From: Agelaius tricolor
Lineage: Eukaryota > Chordata > Aves > Passeriformes > Icteridae
Assembly (NCBI GenBank): GCA_023055355.1
Contig: JALJCS010000002.1
Span: forward strand, 77,457,001-77,521,000
Reading direction: 5' to 3'
Length of the DNA: 64,000 bases
A model generated the notes under the pieces. That model did not search any database, had not been told where the DNA came from, and saw only the letters and a list, made by a program, of their open reading frames with translations. The position numbers and the translations under genes are program-made. Within the stretch, counting starts at the first letter, position 1, and each line of letters starts with the position of its first letter. Below are positions 25,158-39,070 of the stretch, one piece after another.

Positions 25158-26316
25158 CAGGCTGGAACGGAGATATCATCAAAGGAATTGCAATTGGAGG
25201 AGAAAAAAAAGAAAAGTGGGAAATTTGGGCAATTTAGTGACTAGAAGAAAATGGACCGGGATTATATCAGAGCAGTGCAAAAAACCAAAAGATGCCAAAT
25301 TTAAGCCCACAGATGTTGCAAAAGCCAGGGAAAATGTCAAGGAAGAAGAGAAATCTTGGAGAGGAAGATCTGAGGGACATGGGATGAACACTTGAAAAAC
25401 TCTAAAATCAAAAAAAAAAAATCTTCCCCATATGCCAGTAAGTGCAGGCACATGTGCAAAGCTTGCAGAAATTCATCCCCGCTGAAGGCTAAAAGAGAAA
25501 AGAAGGACTTACAAACAGGCTGGAACGGAGATATCATCAAAGGAATTGCAATTGGAGGAGAAAAAAAAGAAAAGTGGGAAATTTGGGCAATTTAGTGACT
25601 AGAAGAAAATGGACCGGGATTATATCAGAGCAGTGCAAAAAACCAAAAGATGCCAAAACTAAGCTCACAGACCTTGCAAAAGCTGGGGAAAAAGTCAAGA
25701 AGGAAGAGACAACTTGGAGGGGAAGATTTAAAAGACATGGCATGGATGCTTCAAAAGAAGAAAAAAAAAAGGAAAAAATCTTTCCCAAAGTCCAAGCCAT
25801 CAAAAGGCATGGCATGTCATCAAGTGCAGGGACATGCACCAAAGATTCCTCTCTTGGTCGCCATTGAAATCGCAAGATTCCGTTTCCCTTCCCGAAAGGA
25901 AATTTCATTTCCTTTCGGGAAGGAAACGGAATCTTGCGACCCTGGAAAGAAAGGCTTCCAAAGCCTCGGGAAAGGAGATAGGATCCAATGAAATGCGAGT
26001 GAAAAAAGAGGCAAAAAAGCCAGAAAATGGGGACTTGTCGTGTCTTCCAGAAAAGGTCTGTGAGGAAAAGAGCTGCATTGCAAAGCACCAAAAGATGCCA
26101 AAAGTAAGCTCAGAGATGTTGCAAAAGCTGGGGAAAAAGTCAAGGAGGAAGACACAACTTGGGAAAATATGGGGTCACATGGTATGAACACTTGAAAGTA
26201 TCTAATATATAAAAAAAAAAAATCTTCCCCATATGCCAGTAAGTGCAGGCACATGAGCAAAGCTTGCCCAAATTGATCCCTGCTGAAGGCTAAAAGAGAA
26301 AAGAAGGACTTAGAAA
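25158..26316 (+). repeat. HOR unit 23
   Basis: A is H3 with A310-311=AG and A317=C. B starts at 25516, B465=A, short tract. Confidence 0.95.
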
Positions 26317-27476
26317 CAGGCTGGAACGGAGATATCATCAAAGGAATTGCAATTGGAGGAGAAAAAAAAGAAAAGTGGGAAATTTGGGCAATTTAGTGAC
26401 TAGAAGAAAATGGACCGGGATTATATCAGAGCAGTGCAAAAAACCAAAAGATGCCAAATTTAAGCCCACAGATGTTGCAAAAGCCAGGGAAAATGTCAAG
26501 GAAGAAGAGAAATCTTGGAGAGGAAGATCTGAGGGACATGGGATGAACACTTGAAAAACTCTAAAATCAAAAAAAAAAAATCTTCCCCATATGCCAGTAA
26601 GTGCAGGCACATGTGCAAAGCTTGCCCAAATTGATCCCCGCTGAAGGCTAAAAGAGAAAAGAAGGACTTACAAACAGGCTGGAACGGAGATATCATCAAA
26701 GGAATTGCAATTGGAGGAGAAAAAAAAGAAAAGTGGGAAATTTGGGCAATTTAGTGACTAGAAGAAAATGGACCGGGATTCTATCAGAGCAGTGCAAAAA
26801 ACCAAAAGATGCCAAAACTAAGCTCACAGACCTTGCAAAAGCTGGGGAAAAAGTCAAGAAGGAAGAGACAACTTGGAGGGGAAGATTTAAAAGACATGGC
26901 ATGGATGCTTCAAAAGAAGAAAAAAAAAAAGAAAAAAATCTTTCCCAAAGTCCAAGCCATCAAAAGGCATGGCATGTCATCAAGTGCAGGGACATGCACC
27001 AAAGATTCCTCTCTTGGTCGCCATTGAAATCGCAAGATTCCGTTTCCCTTCCCGAAAGGAAATTTCATTTCCTTTCGGGAAGGAAACGGAATCTTGCGAC
27101 CCTGGAAAGAAAGGCTTCCAAAGCCTCGGGAAAGGAGATAGGATCCAATGAAATGCGAGTGAAAAAAGAGGCAAAAAAGCCAGAAAATGGGGACTTGTCG
27201 TGTCTTCCAGAAAAGGTCTGTGAGGAAAAGAGCTGCATTGCAAAGCACCAAAAGATGCCAAAAGTAAGCTCAGAGATGTTGCAAAAGCTGGGGAAAAAGT
27301 CAAGGAGGAAGACACAACTTGGGAAAATATGGGGTCACATGGTATGAACACTTGAAAGTATCTAATATATAAAAAAAAAAAATCTTCCCCATATGCCAGT
27401 AAGTGCAGGCACATGAGCAAAGCTTGCCCAAATTGATCCCTGCTGAAGGCTAAAAGAGAAAAGAAGGACTTAGAAA
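26317..27476 (+). repeat. HOR unit 24
   Basis: A is H3. B starts at 26675, B465=C, long tract, consensus. Confidence 0.95.
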
Positions 27477-28634
27477 CAGGCTGGAACGGAGATATCATCA
27501 AAGGAATTGCAATTGGAGGAGAAAAAAAAGAAAAGTGGGAAATTTGGGCAATTTAGTGACTAGAAGAAAATGGACCGGGATTATATCAGAGCAGTGCAAA
27601 AAACCAAAAGATGCCAAATTTAAGCCCACAGATGTTGCAAAAGCCAGGGAAAATGTCAAGGAAGAAGAGAAATCTTGGAGAGGAAGATCTGAGGGACATG
27701 GGATGAACACTTGAAAAACTCTAAAATCAAAAAAAAAAAATCTTCCCCATATGCCAGTAAGTGCAGGCACATGTGCAAAGCTTGCAGAAATTCATCCCCG
27801 CTGAAGGCTAAAAGAGAAAAGAAGGACTTACAAACAGGCTGGAACGGAGATATCATCAAAGGAATTGCAATTGGAGGAGAAAAAAAAGAAAAGTGGGAAA
27901 TTTGGGCAATTTAGTGACTAGAAGAAAATGGACCGGGATTATATCAGAGCAGTGCAAAAAACCAAAAGATGCCAAAACTAAGCTCACAGACCTTGCAAAA
28001 GCTGGGGAAAAAGTCAAGAAGGAAGAGACAACTTGGAGGGGAAGATTTAAAAGACATGGCATGGATGCTTCAAAAGAAGAAAAAAAAAAGGAAAAAATCT
28101 TTCCCAAAGTCCAAGCCATCAAAAGGCATGGCATGTCATCAAGTGCAGGGACATGCACCAAAGATTCCTCTCTTGGTCCCCATTGAAATCGCAAGATTCC
28201 GTTTCCCTTCCCGTAAGGAAATTTCATTTCCTTTCGGGAAGGAAACGGAATCTTGCGACCCTGGAAAGAAAGGCTTCCAAAGCCTCGGGAAAGGAGATAG
28301 GATCCAATGAAATGCGAGTGAAAAAAGCGGCAAAAAAGCCAGAAAATGGGGACTTGTCGTGTCTTCCAGAAAAGGTCTGTGAGGAAAAGAGCTGCATTGC
28401 AAAGCACCAAAAGATGCCAAAAGTAAGCTCAGAGATGTTGCAAAAGCTGGGGAAAAAGTCAAGGAGGAAGACACAACTTGGGAAAATATGGGGTCACATG
28501 GTATGAACACTTGAAAGTATCTAATATATAAAAAAAAAAATCTTCCCCATATGCCAGTAAGTGCAGGCACATGAGCAAAGCTTGCCCAAATTGATCCCTG
28601 CTGAAGGCTAAAAGAGAAAAGAAGGACTTAGAAA
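27477..28634 (+). repeat. HOR unit 25
   Basis: A is H3 with A310-311=AG and A317=C. B starts at 27835, B465=A, short tract, B704=C, B739=T, B853=C; the B2 A-tract is one base shorter, giving the 1,158-bp length. Confidence 0.95.
28189..28258. repeat. Palindrome variant with arm mismatch (unit 25)
   Basis: Same uncompensated B739=T change (28214), on the same linked haplotype (B704=C, short tract, B853=C). Confidence 0.93.
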
Positions 28635-29794
28635 CAGGCTGGAACGGAGATATCATCAAAGGAATTGCAATTGGAGGAGAAAAAAAAGAAAAGTGGGAAA
28701 TTTGGGCAATTTAGTGACTAGAAGAAAATGGACCGGGATTATATCAGAGCAGTGCAAAAAACCAAAAGATGCCAAATTTAAGCCCACAGATGTTGCAAAA
28801 GCCAGGGAAAATGTCAAGGAAAAAGAGAAATCTTGGAGAGGAAGATCTGAGGGACATGGGATGAACACTTGAAAAACTCTAAAATCAAAAAAAAAAAATC
28901 TTCCCCATATGCCAGTAAGTGCAGGCACATGTGCAAAGCTTGCCCAAATTGATCCCCGCTGAAGGCTAAAAGAGAAAAGAAGGACTTACAAACAGGCTGG
29001 AACGGAGATATCATCAAAGGAATTGCAATTGGAGGAGAAAAAAAAGAAAAGTGGGAAATTTGGGCAATTTAGTGACTAGAAGAAAATGGACCGGGATTCT
29101 ATCAGAGCAGTGCAAAAAACCAAAAGATGCCAAAACTAAGCTCACAGACCTTGCAAAAGCTGGGGAAAAAGTCAAGAAGGAAGAGACAACTTGGAGGGGA
29201 AGATTTAAAAGACATGGCATGGATGCTTCAAAAGAAGAAAAAAAAAAAGAAAAAAATCTTTCCCAAAGTCCAAGCCATCAAAAGGCATGGCATGTCATCA
29301 AGTGCAGGGACATGCACCAAAGATTCCTCTCTTGGTCCCCATTGAAATCGCAAGATTCCGTTTCCCTTCCCGAAAGGAAATTTCATTTCCTTTCGGGAAG
29401 GAAACGGAATCTTGCGACCCTGGAAAGAAAGGCTTCCAAAGCCTCGGGAAAGGAGATAGGATCCAATGAAATGCGAGTGAAAAAAGAGGCAAAAAAGCCA
29501 GAAAATGGGGACTTGTCGTGTCTTCCAGAAATGGTCTGTGAGGAAAAGAGCTGCATTGCAAAGCACCAAAAGATGCCAAAAGTAAGCTCAGAGATGTTGC
29601 AAAAGCTGGGGAAAAAGTCAAGGAGGAAGACACAACTTGGGAAAATATGGGGTCACATGGTATGAACACTTGAAAGTATCTAATATATAAAAAAAAAAAA
29701 TCTTCCCCATATGCCAGTAAGTGCAGGCACATGAGCAAAGCTTGCCCAAATTGATCCCTGCTGAAGGCTAAAAGAGAAAAGAAGGACTTAGAAA
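28635..29794 (+). repeat. HOR unit 26
   Basis: A is H2. B starts at 28993, B465=C, long tract, B704=C, B898=T (a domain 2 allele). Confidence 0.95.
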
Positions 29795-30953
29795 CAGGCT
29801 GGAACGGAGATATCATCAAAGGAATTGCAATTGGAGGAGAAAAAAAAGAAAAGTGGGAAATTTGGGCAATTTAGTGACTAGAAGAAAATGGACCGGGATT
29901 ATATCAGAGCAGTGCAAAAAACCAAAAGATGCCAAATTTAAGCCCACAGATGTTGCAAAAGCCAGGGAAAATGTCAAGGAAGAAGAGAAATCTTGGAGAG
30001 GAAGATCTGAGGGACATGGGATGAACACTTGAAAAACTCTAAAATCAAAAAAAAAAAATCTTCCCCATATGCCAGTAAGTGCAGGCACATGTGCAAAGCT
30101 TGCAGAAATTCATCCCCGCTGAAGGCTAAAAGAGAAAAGAAGGACTTACAAACAGGCTGGAACGGAGATATCATCAAAGGAATTGCAATTGGAGGAGAAA
30201 AAAAAGAAAAGTGGGAAATTTGGGCAATTTAGTGACTAGAAGAAAATGGACCGGGATTATATCAGAGCAGTGCAAAAAACCAAAAGATGCCAAAACTAAG
30301 CTCACAGACCTTGCAAAAGCTGGGGAAAAAGTCAAGAAGGAAGAGACAACTTGGAGGGGAAGATTTAAAAGACATGGCATGGATGCTTCAAAAGAAGAAA
30401 AAAAAAAGGAAAAAATCTTTCCCAAAGTCCAAGCCATCAAAAGGCATGGCATGTCATCAAGTGCAGGGACATGCACCAAAGATTCCTCTCTTGGTCCCCA
30501 TTGAAATCGCAAGATTCCGTTTCCCTTCCCGTAAGGAAATTTCATTTCCTTTCGGGAAGGAAACGGAATCTTGCGACCCTGGAAAGAAAGGCTTCCAAAG
30601 CCTCGGGAAAGGAGATAGGATCCAATGAAATGCGAGTGAAAAAAGCGGCAAAAAAGCCAGAAAATGGGGACTTGTCGTGTCTTCCAGAAAAGGTCTGTGA
30701 GGAAAAGAGCTGCATTGCAAAGCACCAAAAGATGCCAAAAGTAAGCTCAGAGATGTTGCAAAAGCTGGGGAAAAAGTCAAGGAGGAAGACACAACTTGGG
30801 AAAATATGGGGTCACATGGTATGAACACTTGAAAGTATCTAATATATAAAAAAAAAAAATCTTCCCCATATGCCAGTAAGTGCAGGCACATGAGCAAAGC
30901 TTGCCCAAATTGATCCCTGCTGAAGGCTAAAAGAGAAAAGAAGGACTTAGAAA
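29795..30953 (+). repeat. HOR unit 27
   Basis: A is H3 with A310-311=AG and A317=C. B starts at 30153 and has the B739=T haplotype of unit 25. First unit of the second H3-H4-H1-H3 block. Confidence 0.95.
30507..30576. repeat. Palindrome variant with arm mismatch (unit 27)
   Basis: B739=T at 30532; two units downstream of the unit 25 copy and on the same haplotype, so probably a copy of it. Confidence 0.93.
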
Positions 30954-32113
30954 CAGGCTGGAACGGAGATATCATCAAAGGAATTGCAATTGGAGGAGAA
31001 AAAAAAGAAAAGTGGGAAATTTGGGCAATTTAGTGACTAGAAGAAAATGGACCGGGATTATATCAGAGCAGTGCAAAAAACCAAAAGATGCCAAATTTAA
31101 GCCCACAGATGTTGCAAAAGCCAGGGAAAATGTCAAGGAAAAAGAGAAATCTTGGAGAGGAAGATCTGAGGGACATGGTATGAACACTTGAAAAAATCTA
31201 AAATCAAAAAAAAAAAATCTTCCCCATATGCCAGTAAGTGCAGGCACATGTGCAAAGCTTGCCCAAATTGATCCCCGCTGAAGGCTAAAAGAGAAAAGAA
31301 GGACTTACAAACAGGCTGGAGCGGAGATATCATCAAAGGAATTGCAATTGGAGGAGAAAAAAAAGAAAAGTGGGAAATTTGGGCAATTTAGTGACTAGAA
31401 GAAAATGGACCGGGATTCTATCAGAGCAGTGCAAAAAACCAAAAGATGCCAAAACTAAGCTCACAGACCTTGCAAAAGCTGGGGAAAAAGTCAAGAAGGA
31501 AGAGACAACTTGGAGGGGAAGATTTAAAAGACATGGCATGGATGCTTCAAAAGAAGAAAAAAAAAAAGAAAAAAATCTTTCCCAAAGTCCAAGCCATCAA
31601 AAGGCATGGCATGTCATCAAGTGCAGGGACATGCACCAAAGATTCCTCTCTTGGTCGCCATTGAAATCGCAAGATTCCGTTTCCCTTCCCGAAAGGAAAT
31701 TTCATTTCCTTTCGGGAAGGAAACGGAATCTTGCGACCCTGGAAAGAAAGGCTTCCAAAGCCTCGGGAAAGGAGATAGGATCCAATGAAATGCGAGTGAA
31801 AAAAGAGGCAAAAAAGCCAGAAAATGGGGACTTGTCGTGTCTTCCAGAAAAGGTCTGTGAGGAAAAGAGCTGCATTGCAAAGCACCAAAAGATGCCAAAA
31901 GTAAGCTCAGAGATGTTGCAAAAGCTGGGGAAAAAGTCAAGGAGGAAGACACAACTTGGGAAAATATGGGGTCACATGGTATGAACACTTGAAAGTATCT
32001 AATATATAAAAAAAAAAAATCTTCCCCATATGCCAGTAAGTGCAGGCACATGAGCAAAGCTTGCCCAAATTGATCCCTGCTGAAGGCTAAAAGAGAAAAG
32101 AAGGACTTAGAAA
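30954..32113 (+). repeat. HOR unit 28
   Basis: A is H4. B starts at 31312 with A to G at 31321 (GGAGCGG), B465=C. The same start variant recurs in domain 2 units 46, 49 and 54. Confidence 0.95.
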
Positions 32114-33273
32114 CAGGCTGGAACGGAGATATCATCAAAGGAATTGCAATTGGAGGAGAAAAAAAAGAAAAGTGGGAAATTTGGGCAATTTAGTGACTAG
32201 AAGAAAATGGACCGGGATTATATCAGAGCAGTGCAAAAAACCAAAAGATGCCAAATTTAAGCCCACAGATGTTGCAAAAGCCAGGGAAAATGTCAAGGAA
32301 AAAGAGAAATCTTGGAGAGGAAGATATGAGGGACATGGTATGAACACTTGAAAAAATCTAAAATCAAAAAAAAAAAATCTTCCCCATATGCCAGTAAGTG
32401 CAGGCACATGTGCAAAGCTTGCCCAAATTGATCCCCGCTGAAGGCTAAAAGAGAAAAGAAGGACTTACAAACAGGCTGGAACGGAGATATCATCAAAGGA
32501 ATTGCAATTGGAGGAGAAAAAAAAGAAAAGTGGGAAATTTGGGCAATTTAGTGACTAGAAGAAAATGGACCGGGATTCTATCAGAGCAGTGCAAAAAACC
32601 AAAAGATGCCAAAACTAAGCTCACAGACCTTGCAAAAGCTGGGGAAAAAGTCAAGAAGGAAGAGACAACTTGGAGGGGAAGATTTAAAAGACATGGCATG
32701 GATGCTTCAAAAGAAGAAAAAAAAAAAGAAAAAAATCTTCCCCAAAGTCCAAGCCATCAAAAGGCATGGCATGTCATCAAGTGCAGGGACATGCACCAAA
32801 GATTCCTCTCTTGGTCGCCATTGAAATCGCAAGATTCCGTTTCCCTTCCCGAAAGGAAATTTCATTTCCTTTCGGGAAGGAAACGGAATCTTGCGACCCT
32901 GGAAAGAAAGGCTTCCAAAGCCTCGGGAAAGGAGATAGGATCCAATGAAATGCGAGTGAAAAAAGAGGCAAAAAAGCCAGAAAATGGGGACTTGTCGTGT
33001 CTTCCAGAAAAGGTCTGTGAGGAAAAGAGCTGCATTGCAAAGCACCAAAAGATGCCAAAAGTAAGCTCAGAGATGTTGCAAAAGCTGGGGAAAAAGTCAA
33101 GGAGGAAGACACAACTTGGGAAAATATGGGGTCACATGGTATGAACACTTGAAAGTATCTAATATATAAAAAAAAAAAATCTTCCCCATATGCCAGTAAG
33201 TGCAGGCACATGAGCAAAGCTTGCCCAAATTGATCCCTGCTGAAGGCTAAAAGAGAAAAGAAGGACTTAGAAA
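32114..33273 (+). repeat. HOR unit 29
   Basis: A is H1. B starts at 32472, B465=C, with a private T to C at 32740 that makes the B1 tract flank read TCTTCCCC as in A and B2. Confidence 0.95.
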
Positions 33274-34432
33274 CAGGCTGGAACGGAGATATCATCAAAG
33301 GAATTGCAATTGGAGGAGAAAAAAAAGAAAAGTGGGAAATTTGGGCAATTTAGTGACTAGAAGAAAATGGACCGGGATTATATCAGAGCAGTGCAAAAAA
33401 CCAAAAGATGCCAAATTTAAGCCCACAGATGTTGCAAAAGCCAGGGAAAATGTCAAGGAAGAAGAGAAATCTTGGAGAGGAAGATCTGAGGGACATGGGA
33501 TGAACACTTGAAAAACTCTAAAATCAAAAAAAAAAAATCTTCCCCATATGCCAGTAAGTGCAGGCACATGTGCAAAGCTTGCAGAAATTCATCCCCGCTG
33601 AAGGCTAAAAGAGAAAAGAAGGACTTACAAACAGGCTGGAACGGAGATATCATCAAAGGAATTGCAATTGGAGGAGAAAAAAAAGAAAAGTGGGAAATTT
33701 GGGCAATTTAGTGACTAGAAGAAAATGGACCGGGATTATATCAGAGCAGTGCAAAAAACCAAAAGATGCCAAAACTAAGCTCACAGACCTTGCAAAAGCT
33801 GGGGAAAAAGTCAAGAAGGAAGAGACAACTTGGAGGGGAAGATTTAAAAGACATGGCATGGATGCTTCAAAAGAAGAAAAAAAAAAGGAAAAAATCTTTC
33901 CCAAAGTCCAAGCCATCAAAAGGCATGGCATGTCATCAAGTGCAGGGACATGCACCAAAGATTCCTCTCTTGGTCGCCATTGAAATCGCAAGATTCCGTT
34001 TCCCTTCCCGAAAGGAAATTTCATTTCCTTTCGGGAAGGAAACGGAATCTTGCGACCCTGGAAAGAAAGGCTTCCAAAGCCTCGGGAAAGGAGATAGGAT
34101 CCAATGAAATGCGAGTGAAAAAAGCGGCAAAAAAGCCAGAAAATGGGGACTTGTCGTGTCTTCCAGAAAAGGTCTGTGAGGAAAAGAGCTGCATTGCAAA
34201 GCACCAAAAGATGCCAAAAGTAAGCTCAGAGATGTTGCAAAAGCTGGGGAAAAAGTCAAGGAGGAAGACACAACTTGGGAAAATATGGGGTCACATGGTA
34301 TGAACACTTGAAAGTATCTAATATATAAAAAAAAAAAATCTTCCCCATATGCCAGTAAGTGCAGGCACATGAGCAAAGCTTGCCCAAATTGATCCCTGCT
34401 GAAGGCTAAAAGAGAAAAGAAGGACTTAGAAA
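33274..34432 (+). repeat. HOR unit 30
   Basis: A is H3 with A310-311=AG and A317=C. B starts at 33632, B465=A, short tract, B853=C, but B704=G and B739=A: a partial match to the B739=T haplotype. Confidence 0.95.
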
Positions 34433-35592
34433 CAGGCTGGAACGGAGATATCATCAAAGGAATTGCAATTGGAGGAGAAAAAAAAGAAAAGTGGGAAATT
34501 TGGGCAATTTAGTGACTAGAAGAAAATGGACCGGGATTATATCAGAGCAGTGCAAAAAACCAAAAGATGCCAAATTTAAGCCCACAGATGTTGCAAAAGC
34601 CAGGGAAAATGTCAAGGAAAAAGAGAAATCTTGGAGAGGAAGATCTGAGGGACATGGGATGAACACTTGAAAAACTCTAAAATCAAAAAAAAAAAATCTT
34701 CCCCATATGCCAGTAAGTGCAGGCACATGTGCAAAGCTTGCCCAAATTGATCCCCGCTGAAGGCTAAAAGAGAAAAGAAGGACTTACAAACAGGCTGGAA
34801 CGGAGATATCATCAAAGGAATTGCAATTGGAGGAGAAAAAAAAGAAAAGTGGGAAATTTGGGCAATTTAGTGACTAGAAGAAAATGGACCGGGATTCTAT
34901 CAGAGCAGTGCAAAAAACCAAAAGATGCCAAAACTAAGCTCACAGACCTTGCAAAAGCTGGGGAAAAAGTCAAGAAGGAAGAGACAACTTGGAGGGGAAG
35001 ATTTAAAAGACATGGCATGGATGCTTCAAAAGAAGAAAAAAAAAAAGAAAAAAATCTTTCCCAAAGTCCAAGCCATCAAAAGGCATGGCATGTCATCAAG
35101 TGCAGGGACATGCACCAAAGATTCCTCTCTTGGTCCCCATTGAAATCGCAAGATTCCGTTTCCCTTCCCGAAAGGAAATTTCATTTCCTTTCGGGAAGGA
35201 AACGGAATCTTGCGACCCTGGAAAGAAAGGCTTCCAAAGCCTCGGGAAAGGAGATAGGATCCAATGAAATGCGAGTGAAAAAAGAGGCAAAAAAGCCAGA
35301 AAATGGGGACTTGTCGTGTCTTCCAGAAAAGGTCTGTGAGGAAAAGAGCTGCATTGCAAAGCACCAAAAGATGCCAAAAGTAAGCTCAGAGATGTTGCAA
35401 AAGCTGGGGAAAAAGTCAAGGAGGAAGACACAACTTGGGAAAATATGGGGTCACATGGTATGAACACTTGAAAGTATCTAATATATAAAAAAAAAAAATC
35501 TTCCCCATATGCCAGTAAGTGCAGGCACATGAGCAAAGCTTGCCCAAATTGATCCCTGCTGAAGGCTAAAAGAGAAAAGAAGGACTTAGAAA
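34433..35592 (+). repeat. HOR unit 31
   Basis: A is H2. B starts at 34791, B465=C, long tract, B704=C. Confidence 0.95.
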
Positions 35593-36751
35593 CAGGCTGG
35601 AACGGAGATATCATCAAAGGAATTGCAATTGGAGGAGAAAAAAAAGAAAAGTGGGAAATTTGGGCAATTTAGTGACTAGAAGAAAATGGACCGGGATTAT
35701 ATCAGAGCAGTGCAAAAAACCAAAAGATGCCAAATTTAAGCCCACAGATGTTGCAAAAGCCAGGGAAAATGTCAAGGAAGAAGAGAAATCTTGGAGAGGA
35801 AGATCTGAGGGACATGGGATGAACACTTGAAAAACTCTAAAATCAAAAAAAAAAAATCTTCCCCATATGCCAGTAAGTGCAGGCACATGTGCAAAGCTTG
35901 CAGAAATTCATCCCCGCTGAAGGCTAAAAGAGAAAAGAAGGACTTACAAACAGGCTGGAACGGAGATATCATCAAAGGAATTGCAATTGGAGGAGAAAAA
36001 AAAGAAAAGTGGGAAATTTGGGCAATTTAGTGACTAGAAGAAAATGGACCGGGATTATATCAGAGCAGTGCAAAAAACCAAAAGATGCCAAAACTAAGCT
36101 CACAGACCTTGCAAAAGCTGGGGAAAAAGTCAAGAAGGAAGAGACAACTTGGAGGGGAAGATTTAAAAGACATGGCATGGATGCTTCAAAAGAAGAAAAA
36201 AAAAAGGAAAAAATCTTTCCCAAAGTCCAAGCCATCAAAAGGCATGGCATGTCATCAAGTGCAGGGACATGCACCAAAGATTCCTCTCTTGGTCCCCATT
36301 GAAATCGCAAGATTCCGTTTCCCTTCCCGTAAGGAAATTTCATTTCCTTTCGGGAAGGAAACGGAATCTTGCGACCCTGGAAAGAAAGGCTTCCAAAGCC
36401 TCGGGAAAGGAGATAGGATCCAATGAAATGCGAGTGAAAAAAGCGGCAAAAAAGCCAGAAAATGGGGACTTGTCGTGTCTTCCAGAAAAGGTCTGTGAGG
36501 AAAAGAGCTGCATTGCAAAGCACCAAAAGATGCCAAAAGTAAGCTCAGAGATGTTGCAAAAGCTGGGGAAAAAGTCAAGGAGGAAGACACAACTTGGGAA
36601 AATATGGGGTCACATGGTATGAACACTTGAAAGTATCTAATATATAAAAAAAAAAAATCTTCCCCATATGCCAGTAAGTGCAGGCACATGAGCAAAGCTT
36701 GCCCAAATTGATCCCTGCTGAAGGCTAAAAGAGAAAAGAAGGACTTAGAAA
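35593..36751 (+). repeat. HOR unit 32
   Basis: A is H3 with A310-311=AG and A317=C. B starts at 35951 and has the full B739=T haplotype. First unit of the third H3-H4-H1-H3 block. Confidence 0.95.
36305..36374. repeat. Palindrome variant with arm mismatch (unit 32)
   Basis: B739=T at 36330; fourth and last copy of this haplotype in the window. Confidence 0.93.
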
Positions 36752-37910
36752 CAGGCTGGAACGGAGATATCATCAAAGGAATTGCAATTGGAGGAGAAAA
36801 AAAAGAAAAGTGGGAAATTTGGGCAATTTAGTGACTAGAAGAAAATGGACCGGGATTATATCAGAGCAGTGCAAAAAACCAAAAGATGCCAAATTTAAGC
36901 CCACAGATGTTGCAAAAGCCAGGGAAAATGTCAAGGAAAAAGAGAAATCTTGGAGAGGAAGATCTGAGGGACATGGTATGAACACTTGAAAAAATCTAAA
37001 ATCAAAAAAAAAAAATCTTCCCCATATGCCAGTAAGTGCAGGCACATGTGCAAAGCTTGCCCAAATTGATCCCCGCTGAAGGCTAAAAGAGAAAAGAAGG
37101 ACTTACAAACAGGCTGGAACGGAGATATCATCAAAGGAATTGTAATTGGAGGAGAAAAAAAAGAAAAGTGGGAAATTTGGGCAATTTAGTGACTAGAAGA
37201 AAATGGACCGGGATTCTATCAGAGCAGTGCAAAAAACCAAAAGATGCCAAAACTAAGCTCACAGACCTTGCAAAAGCTGGGGAAAAAGTCAAGAAGGAAG
37301 AGACAACTTGGAGGGGAAGATTTAAAAGACATGGCATGGATGCTTCAAAAGAAGAAAAAAAAAAAGAAAAAAATCTTTCCCAAAGTCCAAGCCATCAAAA
37401 GGCATGGCATGTCATCAAGTGCAGGGACATGCACCAAAGATTCCTCTCTTGGTCCCCATTGAAATCGCAAGATTCCGTTTCCCTTCCCGAAAGGAAATTT
37501 CATTTCCTTTCGGGAAGGAAACGGAATCTTGCGACCCTGGAAAGAAAGGCTTCCAAAGCCTCGGGAAAGGAGATAGGATCCAATGAAATGCGAGTGAAAA
37601 AAGAGGCAAAAAAGCCAGAAAATGGGGACTTGTCGTGTCTTCCAGAAAAGGTCTGTGAGGAAAAGAGCTGCATTGCAAAGCACCAAAAGATGCCAAAAGT
37701 AAGCTCAGAGATGTTGCAAAAGCTGGGGAAAAAGTCAAGGAGGAAGACACAACTTGGGAAAATATGGGGTCACATGGTATGAACACTTGAAAGTATCTAA
37801 TATAAAAAAAAAAAAATCTTCCCCATATGCCAGTAAGTGCAGGCACATGAGCAAAGCTTGCCCAAATTGATCCCTGCTGAAGGCTAAAAGAGAAAAGAAG
37901 GACTTAGAAA
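36752..37910 (+). repeat. HOR unit 33
   Basis: A is H4. B starts at 37110 with a private C to T at 37143 that removes the MfeI site; B465=C, B704=C, B1054=A. Confidence 0.95.
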
Positions 37911-39070
37911 CAGGCTGGAACGGAGATATCATCAAAGGAATTGCAATTGGAGGAGAAAAAAAAGAAAAGTGGGAAATTTGGGCAATTTAGTGACTAGAAG
38001 AAAATGGACCGGGATTATATCAGAGCAGTGCAAAAAACCAAAAGATGCCAAATTTAAGCCCACAGATGTTGCAAAAGCCAGGGAAAATGTCAAGGAAAAA
38101 GAGAAATCTTGGAGAGGAAGATATGAGGGACATGGTATGAACACTTGAAAAAATCTAAAATCAAAAAAAAAAAATCTTCCCCATATGCCAGTAAGTGCAG
38201 GCACATGTGCAAAGCTTGCCCAAATTGATCCCCGCTGAAGGCTAAAAGAGAAAAGAAGGACTTACAAACAGGCTGGAACGGAGATATCATCAAAGGAATT
38301 GCAATTGGAGGAGAAAAAAAAGAAAAGTGGGAAATTTGGGCAATTTAGTGACTAGAAGAAAATGGACCGGGATTCTATCAGAGCAGTGCAAAAAACCAAA
38401 AGATGCCAAAACTAAGCTCACAGACCTTGCAAAAGCTGGGGAAAAAGTCAAGAAGGAAGAGACAACTTGGAGGGGAAGATTTAAAAGACATGGCATGGAT
38501 GCTTCAAAAGAAGAAAAAAAAAAAGAAAAAAATCTTTCCCAAAGTCCAAGCCATCAAAAGGCATGGCATGTCATCAAGTGCAGGGACATGCACCAAAGAT
38601 TCCTCTCTTGGTCGCCATTGAAATCGCAAGATTCCGTTTCCCTTCCCGAAAGGAAATTTCATTTCCTTTCGGGAAGGAAACGGAATCTTGCGACCCTGGA
38701 AAGAAAGGCTTCCAAAGCCTCGGGAAAGGAGATAGGATCCAATGAAATGCGAGTGAAAAAAGAGGCAAAAAAGCCAGAAAATGGGGACTTGTCGTGTCTT
38801 CCAGAAAAGGTCTGTGAGGAAAAGAGCTGCATTGCAAAGCACCAAAAGATGCCAAAAGTAAGCTCAGAGATGTTGCAAAAGCTGGGGAAAAAGTCAAGGA
38901 GGAAGACACAACTTGGGAAAATATGGGGTCACATGGTATGAACACTTGAAAGTATCTAATATATAAAAAAAAAAAATCTTCCCCATATGCCAGTAAGTGC
39001 AGGCACATGAGCAAAGCTTGCCCAAATTGATCCCTGCTGAAGGCTAAAAGAGAAAAGAAGGACTTACAAA
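37911..39070 (+). repeat. HOR unit 34
   Basis: A is H1. B starts at 38269, B465=C, B704=G, and ends with the A-type base B1157=C. Confidence 0.95.
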
